Source of the DNA: Palsa-343 sp036269135
Lineage (GTDB): Bacteria > Acidobacteriota > Terriglobia > Terriglobales > Acidobacteriaceae
Direction of reading: 5' to 3'
Length of the DNA: 64,000 nt
Assembly (NCBI GenBank): GCA_036269135.1
Contig: DATASQ010000011.1
Span: 1-64,000, forward strand
Shown: piece after piece, positions 54,678-63,700 of the stretch
Position numbering within the stretch: the first letter of the stretch is position 1
Layout of the letters: the number at the start of each line of letters is the position of its first letter
Notes under the pieces: model-generated
The model's database searches: none
What the model saw: only the letters and a program-made list of their open reading frames with translations
What the model was told of the DNA's origin: nothing
Made by a program: the position numbers and the translations under genes

Positions 54678-55607
54678 ATGACCATGACGTCGCCGAATCC
54701 GCCGTCCTCCTGGCGCGCCGCGCAGACATTTCTGGCTCGCCAGGATATGAAGCTCGGCCGATGGAGAGAAAAGTCCCTACATCGCCGCAATCTTCACGAC
54801 AATGCACCCGTGGTCGGCAGCGAGAGGGTTCATGTCTCGATGACCACACACGGCAAAAGGATCGAGACGGTATATCTAGCAATCGAGTCGATTGCTAACG
54901 GAGAATCCCTGCCGGCGCGCCTGATCCTCTGGCTGGATGATCCGCGACTCTTTGCTGATCTGCCCGACTCGCTGCGAAGGCTCCGGGATCGCGGTCTCGA
55001 AATCTGCCTGACGCAGAACTTCGGTCCCCACACCAAGTACTATCCTTACCTTCTCGGCACAGACTCGCTGGATGTCCCGCTCGTGACCGCCGACGACGAT
55101 GTCTTGTATGGCCGCTGGTGGCTCAGGGGGCTCATCGGTGCATGGCGTCAGAACCGCGCCGTTGTTAATTGCTATCGCGCGCACGTCGTCCAGGTGGAAA
55201 AGGGGGTTATCCAGCCCTATCGCACCTGGGGTCACTGTACGTCCACCGTCCCGAGCTACCGCCATTTCGCCACCGGAGTCTCGGGATGTATTTATCCATC
55301 GGCTTTGCTGCAGCAAGTCAAGACGAAGGGGGACACCTTCGCTCAGGTCTGCCCCCGTGCGGACGACATCTGGCTGCATGTCAACGCACTGCGGCACGGT
55401 TTTGCGATACGACAGATTCTTCGCCAGCCGCTGAACTTCCCAGGCGTTCTCGACACACAGGATGTGGGACTCTTTCGGTCGAATACCGTCTCGGGCAATG
55501 ACGAGCAGGTATGCAGCACCTATACAAGCGAAGACATCGCGCATATCGACCTGTTCGACGGAACATCAGCCGCCGCATTCGTGCGGTCGGGCGAATGTCT
55601 CTCTTGA
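54678..55607 (+). CDS. Glycosyltransferase-like protein with a DDD motif
   Basis: A 309-residue protein. After a basic N-terminus comes RVHVSMTTHGKRIETVYLAI, then LPARLILWLDDPRLFADLPD, a GT-A-like order with a likely metal motif in VPLVTADDDVLYGRWWLRGL. Later parts are WGHCTSTVPSYRHFATGVSG and CPRADDIWLHVNALRHGFAI, where the RADDIW may bind substrate. It resembles a family of GT-A-fold enzymes of surface-glycan loci but is more divergent than the GT2 genes beside it. GGAG lies 8 nt before the ATG; a second ATG is two codons on. The gene converges with the lipoprotein gene that ends 46 bp downstream. Confidence 0.8.
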   Translation: MTMTSPNPPSSWRAAQTFLARQDMKLGRWREKSLHRRNLHDNAPVVGSERVHVSMTTHGKRIETVYLAIESIANGESLPARLILWLDDPRLFADLPDSLRRLRDRGLEICLTQNFGPHTKYYPYLLGTDSLDVPLVTADDDVLYGRWWLRGLIGAWRQNRAVVNCYRAHVVQVEKGVIQPYRTWGHCTSTVPSYRHFATGVSGCIYPSALLQQVKTKGDTFAQVCPRADDIWLHVNALRHGFAIRQILRQPLNFPGVLDTQDVGLFRSNTVSGNDEQVCSTYTSEDIAHIDLFDGTSAAAFVRSGECLS

Positions 55608-55653
55608 AAGGCAGTGCTGAGGTGGGACCGCTCGACTTCGGCTCTCTTTCGTC

Positions 55654-56964
55654 CTACTGGTGTTTCGTGCGGTATGGATCGATGCTGCCCAGATTCCCGG
55701 AGAAGCTCCAGACCGGGACGCGCGTGCCTGCGGTTACATCGTTGATCGCGAATGAAGTATTGATCGCCTCGAACGCCGGGACGTCCAGCATGAAGCCATG
55801 ATTCTCAAACACGGGCTTTGTTGCCGATAGCTCCGACTGCTCGGTGTTCGCCACTCCTCCAAAGAAATGAATCGGGCCAACATACGGTCCGATATAAACC
55901 ATCGCCGTAGTGGGGTCGAGCGCGCCATTGCCTTCCATATAGGTGTTATAGAAATTGACGCCCATGACAGCCGACTCGCCCGTCGCTTTGATGTCTGGCA
56001 TACCTACTCCGGGGGCATTGAACCCCGAGCTAAAGAATGATACCGACCTGACTTTGCCGGGGCCCAGCGTCAGCGGCACACCACCCTGCCCTCCGTTGGA
56101 GAAATTTGTCGTTCCATTGCTGGTTCCCTGAATGTCGTTGAAGGTCGCTCCGCAGCACGCGCTGTCGATATGCCACACATCTCCGTAGTAGTTCTCGGCA
56201 AAGATTCGCGTAAAGCTGCTCTGATCGGCAACTCCGCGGATATGGACAACTCCGTTGGCAAAGCTGCTCCCGGACTGGTTGTTCCACACCGCGAATCCTT
56301 CAGCTCTCACGTAGGACGCATCGCCGGCGCCACCATCTGTGCAGTAGATTGAGTCCATACTCGATCCCGCACTCGCTGCAAGGATCATGCGGTCGCCTCC
56401 GCCCGCCGGCTGCGGACTCACCACAGAGGTGCTGCTAAATTGATCGATCCCGCAGCTGACGCCATCCGTCAGGTTCCAGGTCCATGCTGCTGTGTCCGGA
56501 AGAAGCAGGGTCAGGCCGATACCCTGAGAGACGCTGGAGGCATTGCCGACCTCGATCGTCTCCGACATTTTTTGGTAGCCCCCCAGGGTTCGCGCGTCAC
56601 AGGTTCCGCCCCCGGCGGCAATGACAGCTGCGATGCAGGCGTTCACCTGCACACTGGCATCGTCTCCGGCAAAGTTTGCCGCGTACAGAACGGCATTCGA
56701 GCCACTTGATCCCGAGCCACTGCCGGTGGACCCCGATCCACTCGACCCGGACCCGCTGCCTCCGGAGCCAGAGCCGCTGCCGCCGGACCCGGATCCGCCG
56801 GATCCCGAACCCGTACTTCCCGAGCCCCCGCCGGAACTGGTGCCTGAACTGGAGGAAGAGCCGGTCCCATTCCCTGTCGTCTGTTTGGCAATTACGCTGC
56901 CACAAGAACAAAGAGCGTACGGCACAAGGGTACAGAGAGCAATGAGTGCGAATCTGGAGCGCAT
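55654..56964 (-). CDS. Gly/Ser-linker lipoprotein with a beta-helix-like domain
   Basis: A 436-residue exported protein. The signal peptide MRSRFALIALCTLVPYALCS is followed by Cys-Gly, a likely lipobox (LCSC, atypical at -2). Residues about 29-90 are nearly all Gly and Ser with a few Thr: a flexible tether. The folded part starts NAVLYAANFAGDDASVQVNA and includes CIAAVIAAGGGTCDARTLGG, LTLLLPDTAAWTWNL, DSIYCTDGGAGDASYVRAEG and YNTYMEGNGALDPTTAMVYI, with the short repeating turns of right-handed beta-helix proteins. The ATG at 56964 has AAGGA 5 nt upstream; one five codons earlier is less likely. It shares the INACxx...CDAR and LLLPD segments with the large right-edge protein. Substrate unknown; a glycan-binding or lyase role in the locus is inferred. 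Confidence 0.72.
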   Translation of the reverse strand: MRSRFALIALCTLVPYALCSCGSVIAKQTTGNGTGSSSSSGTSSGGGSGSTGSGSGGSGSGGSGSGSGGSGSGSSGSGSTGSGSGSSGSNAVLYAANFAGDDASVQVNACIAAVIAAGGGTCDARTLGGYQKMSETIEVGNASSVSQGIGLTLLLPDTAAWTWNLTDGVSCGIDQFSSTSVVSPQPAGGGDRMILAASAGSSMDSIYCTDGGAGDASYVRAEGFAVWNNQSGSSFANGVVHIRGVADQSSFTRIFAENYYGDVWHIDSACCGATFNDIQGTSNGTTNFSNGGQGGVPLTLGPGKVRSVSFFSSGFNAPGVGMPDIKATGESAVMGVNFYNTYMEGNGALDPTTAMVYIGPYVGPIHFFGGVANTEQSELSATKPVFENHGFMLDVPAFEAINTSFAINDVTAGTRVPVWSFSGNLGSIDPYRTKHQ

Positions 56965-57312
56965 GGGGATCCTTGGCAATGGCCTCGAGGGTTACGAGGG
57001 TGCACTCCATTTATCCGGCAATATGACACAAATGTCACTCCCACGGACGTGGAATAGATGACCATAGTGCCCTCTCCGCGGAGGACACCGTGAAGAAGCG
57101 CCTCTGCCTGCCCGCAAAAGCCTCGCCTCCTATTAATGATCTTCGGACCGAGGACATCCACCTCCCGGCTGAGCTATCTCTTCGGTTGTCAGGCGCGACT
57201 TCGTTGCCACAATGAGCAAAGATCCACCAGACGGGAACCAGACAACCATTCATCGCCGGCACGCATCTTGGAGCCCGTATCCACAGGACGAAAGAATCTG
57301 AGGGAACGCGAC
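56965..57312. other. Divergent control region between the lipoprotein and the PhyH gene
   Basis: About 348 bp with no supported gene. It should contain promoters for the two divergent genes. No -35/-10 pair stands out, and no palindrome longer than 7 bp was seen. A frame running from 57136 into the PhyH gene is only an upstream extension. Confidence 0.45.
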
Positions 57313-58206
57313 ATGGACCTCAGCTCCTCTCAACTCCAGCAACTGCACCATGATGGTTACGTGGCGGTCGATGCACTGGCGCCACGCAGTGAGATGGCGG
57401 TCCTCCGGGAATCCATCGAGCGTCTTTTTGCCGAGAAAGCCGGACTCCGCGAAGGGGCATATGGGGAACTCGTTGTCTCGGAGGACGATGATCATGACCA
57501 CGTCCCGAATTCCCCTCAGATCCGCATGGTTGGCGACTATGCCCCTCAGCTACACGAATCGCAATGCTTTCACAACGCTCTGGCAATCGCGCGCCAGATC
57601 CTCGGCTCAGGCGCCGGCTTCCTGTCCGATATCGCCATCCTGAAAAAACCCTCTCTTGGAATTGCCACCCCCTGGCACCAGGACGAGGCGTTCCGCGATC
57701 CTCACTTTACCTACCGGGAGGTGACGATCTGGGTCGCCCTTCAGGATGTCGATGTGCAATCGGGATGTCTGAAGTTCATCAGCGGGTCGCATCGGGACCC
57801 GGTTCATTCCCATCGGGTGCCGGGTAACTCCTCCGAGTCACTCGCCCTCGAATGCATCGAAGGCTTCAATAAATCGGCGGCGCTTCCCTGTCCGCTTTCA
57901 GCAGGCGGCTGCACCATTCATTTCCCTCGGACCCTTCATTGCTCCACTTCGAACCAATCGTCCCACTCGCGAATTGGCTATGCGATGACATTTGGCATCA
58001 CGCCGACCGTAGCCGACAGCCCGGCGAATTTCCCCTGGCTGGAGCACCGGATTCCCGGTCTGCAGGCCCGCCGGCGAACCTGGATGCGGCGAGGCGGGCT
58101 GCTAATCACCAGTTGGCGCAGATTGCGGCGCGGTCACCTGAAAGGATGGCAAACCCTGCGCTACTGGGTCATCCGCGGCATGCGAACGATCCTGCGTGGC
58201 GGCTAA
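57313..58206 (+). CDS. Phytanoyl-CoA dioxygenase family oxygenase (PhyH)
   Basis: A 297-residue non-heme iron, 2-oxoglutarate-dependent oxygenase. The N-terminus QLQQLHHDGYVAVDALAPRS is the common PhyH start. Iron ligands are the His and Asp in TPWHQDEAF and the late His in IHFPRTLHCSTSN; an Arg for 2-oxoglutarate follows in SHSRIGYAMTF. GCLKFISGSHRD is the family's G-x-L-x-x-x-x-G-S-H motif. Such enzymes hydroxylate varied substrates; in a polysaccharide locus it could hydroxylate a sugar or lipid, but the substrate is unknown. GAGGGA precedes the ATG at 57313. Its stop is 48 nt before the next gene's first start. Confidence 0.9.
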   Translation: MDLSSSQLQQLHHDGYVAVDALAPRSEMAVLRESIERLFAEKAGLREGAYGELVVSEDDDHDHVPNSPQIRMVGDYAPQLHESQCFHNALAIARQILGSGAGFLSDIAILKKPSLGIATPWHQDEAFRDPHFTYREVTIWVALQDVDVQSGCLKFISGSHRDPVHSHRVPGNSSESLALECIEGFNKSAALPCPLSAGGCTIHFPRTLHCSTSNQSSHSRIGYAMTFGITPTVADSPANFPWLEHRIPGLQARRRTWMRRGGLLITSWRRLRRGHLKGWQTLRYWVIRGMRTILRGG

Positions 58207-58254
58207 CTGGCAACAAAAGCCGACCTTAGCCTGACTGCGATCCTTGCTCCTGCT

Positions 58255-59562
58255 GTGGCTACTACCCGCCTGCCTCACCTTGGCGGCCTGGCCGCGGTCG
58301 GTTGTCTTCTGCTCCCAACTGACTCGACCGAACGACTCGAAGGGGACACCCTGCGGATACTCATCGCGCACAATCGGTACCAATTGCCGGGTGGCGAGGA
58401 CGTTGTCGTAGCTCAGGAATCAGCAATGCTGCGCTCCCGCGGTCATGAGGTCGACATCCTCGAGGCCAACAACGACGACATAGAATCCGGAATCAGCGGC
58501 ATCGCGGCCGTTCGGGCCGCTTCGCGTTGCATTTATTCAAATGATTCGGCACGCACGATGCTTCAGCGTGTCAGAAGCTTTCGACCCGACCTGGTGCACA
58601 TCCATAACTTCTTCCCAACCTTGTCCCCCTCCATCCACTATGCGGTTTCTTCAACGGGCATCCCCGTCGTCCAGACCCTTCATAACTACCGCCTGCTGTG
58701 CCCAGCTTCGACTCTCCTGCGCAATGGATCGCCCTGCGACGCCTGCGTCTCCAGTCGCATACCCTGGGCTGCAGTGCAACACAAATGCTATCGCGGCAGC
58801 CGCAGTGCGAGTGCCGCCGTCGCGGCGATGCTCGCCTTCCACAGACACCTTGGCACCTGGCGGCGAACCGTCACGCGCTTTATCACCCTTTCGGATTTTG
58901 CCCGCGATAAGTTCGCGGAAGGTGGAATCCCGAGGGAAAAGATAGTAGTCAAACCGAATTTCGTTGATTCTGATCCAGGAATCGGCACCGGCCGCGGACG
59001 ATATGCCCTGTACGTCGGACGACTGGCCGAAGAGAAGGGCATACACACTCTTCTGCAAGCCTGGAAACTTCTACCCGCCGGCATCCGTCTCCGAATCGTC
59101 GGCGACGGTCCCATGCGGCAGGACGTCGAGCATGCCGCAAGGAGCAATCCTGACATCGAGTGGCTACCCTGGCAGAGCCGCGACGAGGTATATCGGCTCA
59201 TGGCCGACGCGGCCGTCCTCGTTGTACCTTCGATTTGGTATGAGGGCTTCGGTCTTGTTGTCGTCGAGGCGTACGCCACCGGACTTCCCGTCATCGCCTC
59301 GCGCATTGGCGTGCTGACCGAGACCGTGCGAGATGGAGTTACAGGCAGACTCTTTCAGCCCGGCGATGCACGAGATTTGGCTAAGACAGTGTTCGAGGTT
59401 CTCGGCTCTTCCGCACAGCTACGAGATCTGCGCGTCCACGCTCGATGCGAGTATGAGGCCCGGTATACATCCGAAAGAAATTACGATGCGCTGATACATA
59501 TCTACCGCGAAACTCTCTCTCACGCTTGCGCTTCGTCTTCGGACGGCGCTCAACCTCAATGA
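58255..59562 (+). CDS. Glycosyltransferase family 4 (start uncertain)
   Basis: A GT-B glycosyltransferase. The first lobe begins TLRILIAHNRYQLPGGEDVV with VHIHNFFPTLSPSIHYAV and a Cys-rich stretch (CPASTLLRNGSPCDACVSSR) known from enzymes of this subgroup. The second lobe has KIVVKPNFVDSDPGIGTGRG, YALYVGRLAEEKGIHTLLQA, RLRIVGDGPMRQDVEHAA and VVPSIWYEGFGLVVVEAYA with the E-x7-E pair. A GTG at 58255 starts the open frame but has no ribosome site, and its first 32 residues are not family-like. A CTG at 58351, just before RILIAHN, has GAAGGGG 5-8 nt upstream and would give 404 residues. No ATG, GTG or TTG fits between the two. Confidence 0.88.
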   Translation: MATTRLPHLGGLAAVGCLLLPTDSTERLEGDTLRILIAHNRYQLPGGEDVVVAQESAMLRSRGHEVDILEANNDDIESGISGIAAVRAASRCIYSNDSARTMLQRVRSFRPDLVHIHNFFPTLSPSIHYAVSSTGIPVVQTLHNYRLLCPASTLLRNGSPCDACVSSRIPWAAVQHKCYRGSRSASAAVAAMLAFHRHLGTWRRTVTRFITLSDFARDKFAEGGIPREKIVVKPNFVDSDPGIGTGRGRYALYVGRLAEEKGIHTLLQAWKLLPAGIRLRIVGDGPMRQDVEHAARSNPDIEWLPWQSRDEVYRLMADAAVLVVPSIWYEGFGLVVVEAYATGLPVIASRIGVLTETVRDGVTGRLFQPGDARDLAKTVFEVLGSSAQLRDLRVHARCEYEARYTSERNYDALIHIYRETLSHACASSSDGAQPQ

Positions 59563-59611
59563 GCAACCTCCAGTCTTCCTATCCTTGTGCCAGGGGCAAA
59601 CGGTTAACCAC

Positions 59612-60529
59612 ATGGCAGATCGACCACTCGTCAGCATCCTCATCAACAATCATAACTATGGACGTTATCTCGGCGAAGCGATCGACAGCGCACTGGCGCA
59701 AACCTACAGCAACACCGAGATCGTCGTGGTTGACGACGGTTCCACAGATAGCTCGCGCGAGGTCATCGCACAGTATGGCGATCGGATCCGCGCGGTCCTG
59801 AAGCCCAATGGGGGCCAGGCGTCTGCCTTTAATGCGGGGTTCGCTGCCAGCAGAGGCGCGCTTGTCTGTCTGCTGGATGCAGATGATATCTTCCGTCCAC
59901 ATAAAGTCATGAGGGTGACACAGACACTCCTTGACCAGCCGACACTAGGTTGGTGTTTCGACGTCGTGCGCACCTTTCGCGCTCACAAAGACCACGTGAC
60001 CGCGCCGCAGTCCGCCCACAGGTCTGGCCGCTGGGACGCCCGTCGCCTCGTCGTAACAGGGCGCCCTCCCCACGTTCCCTCCGCAACATCGGGATTGTCT
60101 TTCAGAAGCGATATCCTCACACGTATCCTCCCAATGCCGGAGCGCATTCGGATTACCAGCGACGCCTACCTCAAATTTCTCGCACTTTACATGTCCGAAG
60201 GCTTCGTCCTCGACGAAGAACTTACGCTTCTTCGTCTGCATGATTCCAACGCGTACACCCAGCGAAAGAGCAATAAACAACGCGTCAGCGGGCAAGTGGA
60301 CTTGCTTACTGCTGTGAGCCTGAGAGAACGATGGCCCACGCTGGAGCCTCTTGCGGTAAAACTGCTAGCCCAGGGAGTTGCCAAGCTTAGTCGCTCCGGC
60401 GGGATGGATGCCGAGTGTGATCGATTGGCAGGGGAGTTCATGCGCAAATCTTCTCCCTTCCACCGCCTCCAGGTGACCACGCGAACTATTTTGTGGAGAA
60501 TCCTCCTTAGGGGATCACGAGCCCTCTGA
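59612..60529 (+). CDS. Glycosyltransferase family 2 (paralogue B)
   Basis: A 305-residue GT-A enzyme very like the one at 52273. Motifs: LVSILINNHNYGRYLGEAID, SALAQTYSNTEIVVVDDGST, NGGQASAFNAGFAASRGALV, then CLLDADDIFRPHKV with the metal site. The acceptor half (PHVPSATSGLSFRSDILTRI, RITSDAYLKFLALYMSEGFV) differs from the paralogue, which suggests a different linkage or acceptor. No membrane segment. The ATG at 59612 is used; a TTG at 59585 is in frame upstream. No clear ribosome site is visible for either. Spacing to the previous gene is 49 nt, so it is likely in the same transcript. Confidence 0.9.
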   Translation: MADRPLVSILINNHNYGRYLGEAIDSALAQTYSNTEIVVVDDGSTDSSREVIAQYGDRIRAVLKPNGGQASAFNAGFAASRGALVCLLDADDIFRPHKVMRVTQTLLDQPTLGWCFDVVRTFRAHKDHVTAPQSAHRSGRWDARRLVVTGRPPHVPSATSGLSFRSDILTRILPMPERIRITSDAYLKFLALYMSEGFVLDEELTLLRLHDSNAYTQRKSNKQRVSGQVDLLTAVSLRERWPTLEPLAVKLLAQGVAKLSRSGGMDAECDRLAGEFMRKSSPFHRLQVTTRTILWRILLRGSRAL

Positions 60530-60718
60530 CGGGAACCATCGAAGAGCCTTTTGCGCTGCAGGAATCTATCTGCTCGAAGCGTGGTGAAACGACTTCGCGG
60601 CCTTTCGAATAGCCGGGTCCGGGCAACGCCAATTCCTCCTTGGGGGAGCCTTCATGAGTGAGGCCGCTTTCGCGGCGGTCGCCGGGGCGTCTGGCAGAGA
60701 CGTGTTGTACTGAGAATC

Positions 60719-63700
60719 ATGGCCTCACCTATCCTGATAACCGGCTTGCGCCGACCCGGTAACCCACGTCTGTCTCCAAAAGAAACATTACCGGGCCCTC
60801 CCCGGTCCGGAGCGCAGTGTCCCTTCCGTTTCTTCCTGAGAGGAGTGGAGCCCGGTCACGGGGCTCCGACCGGGGCACTTTTCGCGATCGTATGGCTATC
60901 TTGCGCGATCGCCTGCATCGCGCAATCGGGGTTGCCCGCACAGATATCGGCTGATTCCCATCGATCCTTCGTGCTGACCGGTGCAGGGGTGCAATCTGCG
61001 CCTGCGGTATCGCCGGACGAGACAGGCATCCGTTGCCGGTTCACCGGGCGGGTGATCGCCGGCAGTCATCAAATCACCGAGGTACCTGCCTCTGATTTCC
61101 AGTGCCTCGCACTCGGTCAGACCGTCTCCACAACGACACCTCATGGACATATGGTTCCCGTTCTTCCAGCCGGGACCACGATCAATGCGTTGTTGCCGCC
61201 TACCACCCAGGATGGCGCGGGTGCGGTGGGTATCAGTAAGCTCCCCAACTTCTCCTACAGCTACTCCTTTACCGCCTTAGGAGCCCCTGCCGCCCTGGGA
61301 ATGACTCCCGAACCTTCACCGTCTGAAGGCTCACGCTATCTGCCGGCAAGCGCCCCCAGTCCGGGGACGGGCCCATCAGATTCCGGTATTGTCTCCGGCG
61401 TCATCGCCGACGTGAGAACCCGCTATCCTCACGAGCCGACTGCCGGGGCAGCCATCAATGCCTGTCTCAATGACCGCAGCCTGCCCTTTTCCACCGGCGC
61501 TGTGGTCTGCGATGCCCGCAGTCTGATTTCGGAGGCGGGTGGAGATGCGTTGTCCGGCCCCGATCCTATTGAGATTGGTGCCAACAACCTGCAGCAAGCG
61601 GTCCTGTTGCCTGATAACGGAGTGCTGTCGCTGAACACCCGAGCGAACTATCTCGCCACCCCCCCGGCTCCGCGAGTAACAGCCGTGCCCGGCACCGGCT
61701 CGCTCCCGGCTGGCACCTACTATATGGTAGAGCAATACCGTACCGGCGACGGCCACTCGCTGCCCAGTTCTGAGGTAGTTACAACTCTTTCCGGCACAGG
61801 AGAACTCCAGATCGGCACTCCCGGCCAGTGTCCCCGTTATACCGGCGGAATCGATATCGCCGTCTCTACCGAGAAGACGGGCGGCAGCGGGGCAGAACTG
61901 ATCGATCTAAACCTTGCGTGTGGGTCGGGAACCTACACGCTCGGCAACCCCGGTGTCATTCACTATCCCGGATCCCCGCCTCCACCGTACTTTATCGCGA
62001 CTGCCGACGGAATCACGAATCGGCTCTCGAACTACAAGCTGAACTCGCAGACCGTTCTGGTAGTCGGAGATCCCGTCTCCGGCCCATGCATTCCGTCCGG
62101 AGCGACGATCACCGACATCGATCCTCAGGCGCGCTCCGTCACCCTCTCCGACCGAACTACCCGGGGCTGTAGCGAAACCCATGTCTATCTTGCGACCCCT
62201 TTGCCCGCCATCATTCTCCACGAGGATCATTCGTCTCTCTATGCACTGAGCGGCAGCCAGGGAGGGCTCAAGATTATTGCCGACGGAGTCATGAGCAATA
62301 TGTTCGCCACCACAGGCAACGGTTACTCCGTCCTGCAGCATGTGTTCTTCTACAATCGAAGCGCCATCGGCAGCATTTATAACACTTGCTACGATGCGGG
62401 TGCTTATGCCGGCAGCGTGCGCGACCATGTGCTCTGCTATGGCAACACCAGCCCAGCCGCCACCTCCGGACACACGGAATCCGGACTCTACATTACCGGC
62501 CAATATAGCGATGTGGACTGGTATGATCCCAATCTAACCTGTACCTCACGCGCCACGCAGTGTGTTGCGCTCACAATACAGGGCTCGCCCATGACGGCGG
62601 GCGATACCGAATCAATCCATGCCGTGAATTTCTGGGGCGGACTCATCAGCACCATGCAGCGCACTCCCGCGATGGTGATTGCAGGACGCCCTGCGACAGG
62701 TCCTTACGTCGCCGGCCCGGTCACCACTTACTTCCCTTCTGCCGTATATGGAATCAATTTCAAGGGAACAAGTTTCGAGCTCGGAATTCAGAATCCCTGC
62801 GGCATCAGGCTGACTGATGTGTCACAGGTGATCTTCGACGGTTCCCCGATCGTTGGTACCGCAAGGACGACAGGTTCGGCCATTTGCCTTCATGCCACCG
62901 CGAGCAACGGCGGCATTCCGAACAGTTACGGCATCGCCATCACGCCAGGGACGAGCGTTACAGGCTGGTGGGAAGGCCTCGTCGCCAACTATGTCAATGG
63001 CAGCCTCGAAGAACCAGTGGTCACGAGTGGCGGCCGCGGTTACACCTCAAATCCCAGCTGCCGAGTCATCGGCCGCGGTCACGATTCCACCTGCTCCGCG
63101 CTCGCGTCGGATGGGCGCGTCGTGCGTGTCTCCGTCTCTCCGGGATACGGCTGGTTCCAGCCTGCCATCGCTGTCGAGGGCGGTGGTGGCTCCGGCGCCG
63201 CCGCTACCGTGCCCGTCAAACCCCAGATCAGTACCATCCCCGCCAACCAAGTCTTCGTTCATGGATGGAGCTATGGGAGCGGAGTGGATCGGCCTGGCTT
63301 CGCCCGCACGCTCACGGGGGAGGCCCTGGAACTCGATCCGGAATCCCCGCTTAAGACATACTCCTCAATCACACTCTCCGCAGCTTCGCCCGCTTACCAC
63401 GATGCCAACGGAAACATTCACAATTACGGCATTCCCGTGGGGCTCTCGATGCTGGCCAGTACCTGGAACTCGAAGGCTTCCGGTCCGGTGAATTCGGCGT
63501 GGACCTGGAATGTGGTGCCTAACTCGTCGACCTCCGCCGATCCTGGGACCACGATGACGCTGACCGACCAGACAACCGATCCCGGCCCCGTCAGCCTGAA
63601 TTTCAATCTGGGACAAACCCCCGGCGGCTCCTTCCGAGTGAATACCCCGCACATCATCTTCCATGCCCCGATCGCTGCTGGGTCCGCCGGAAATCAGGAC

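Noticed and set aside
56700..56870. Tandem-repeat or CRISPR-like array
   Set aside because: The repetition comes from Gly/Ser codons of the lipoprotein; there are no spacers or constant repeats.
60530..60718. Structured leader before the large secreted protein
   Set aside because: A few short stems are present, but no known riboswitch core could be traced.
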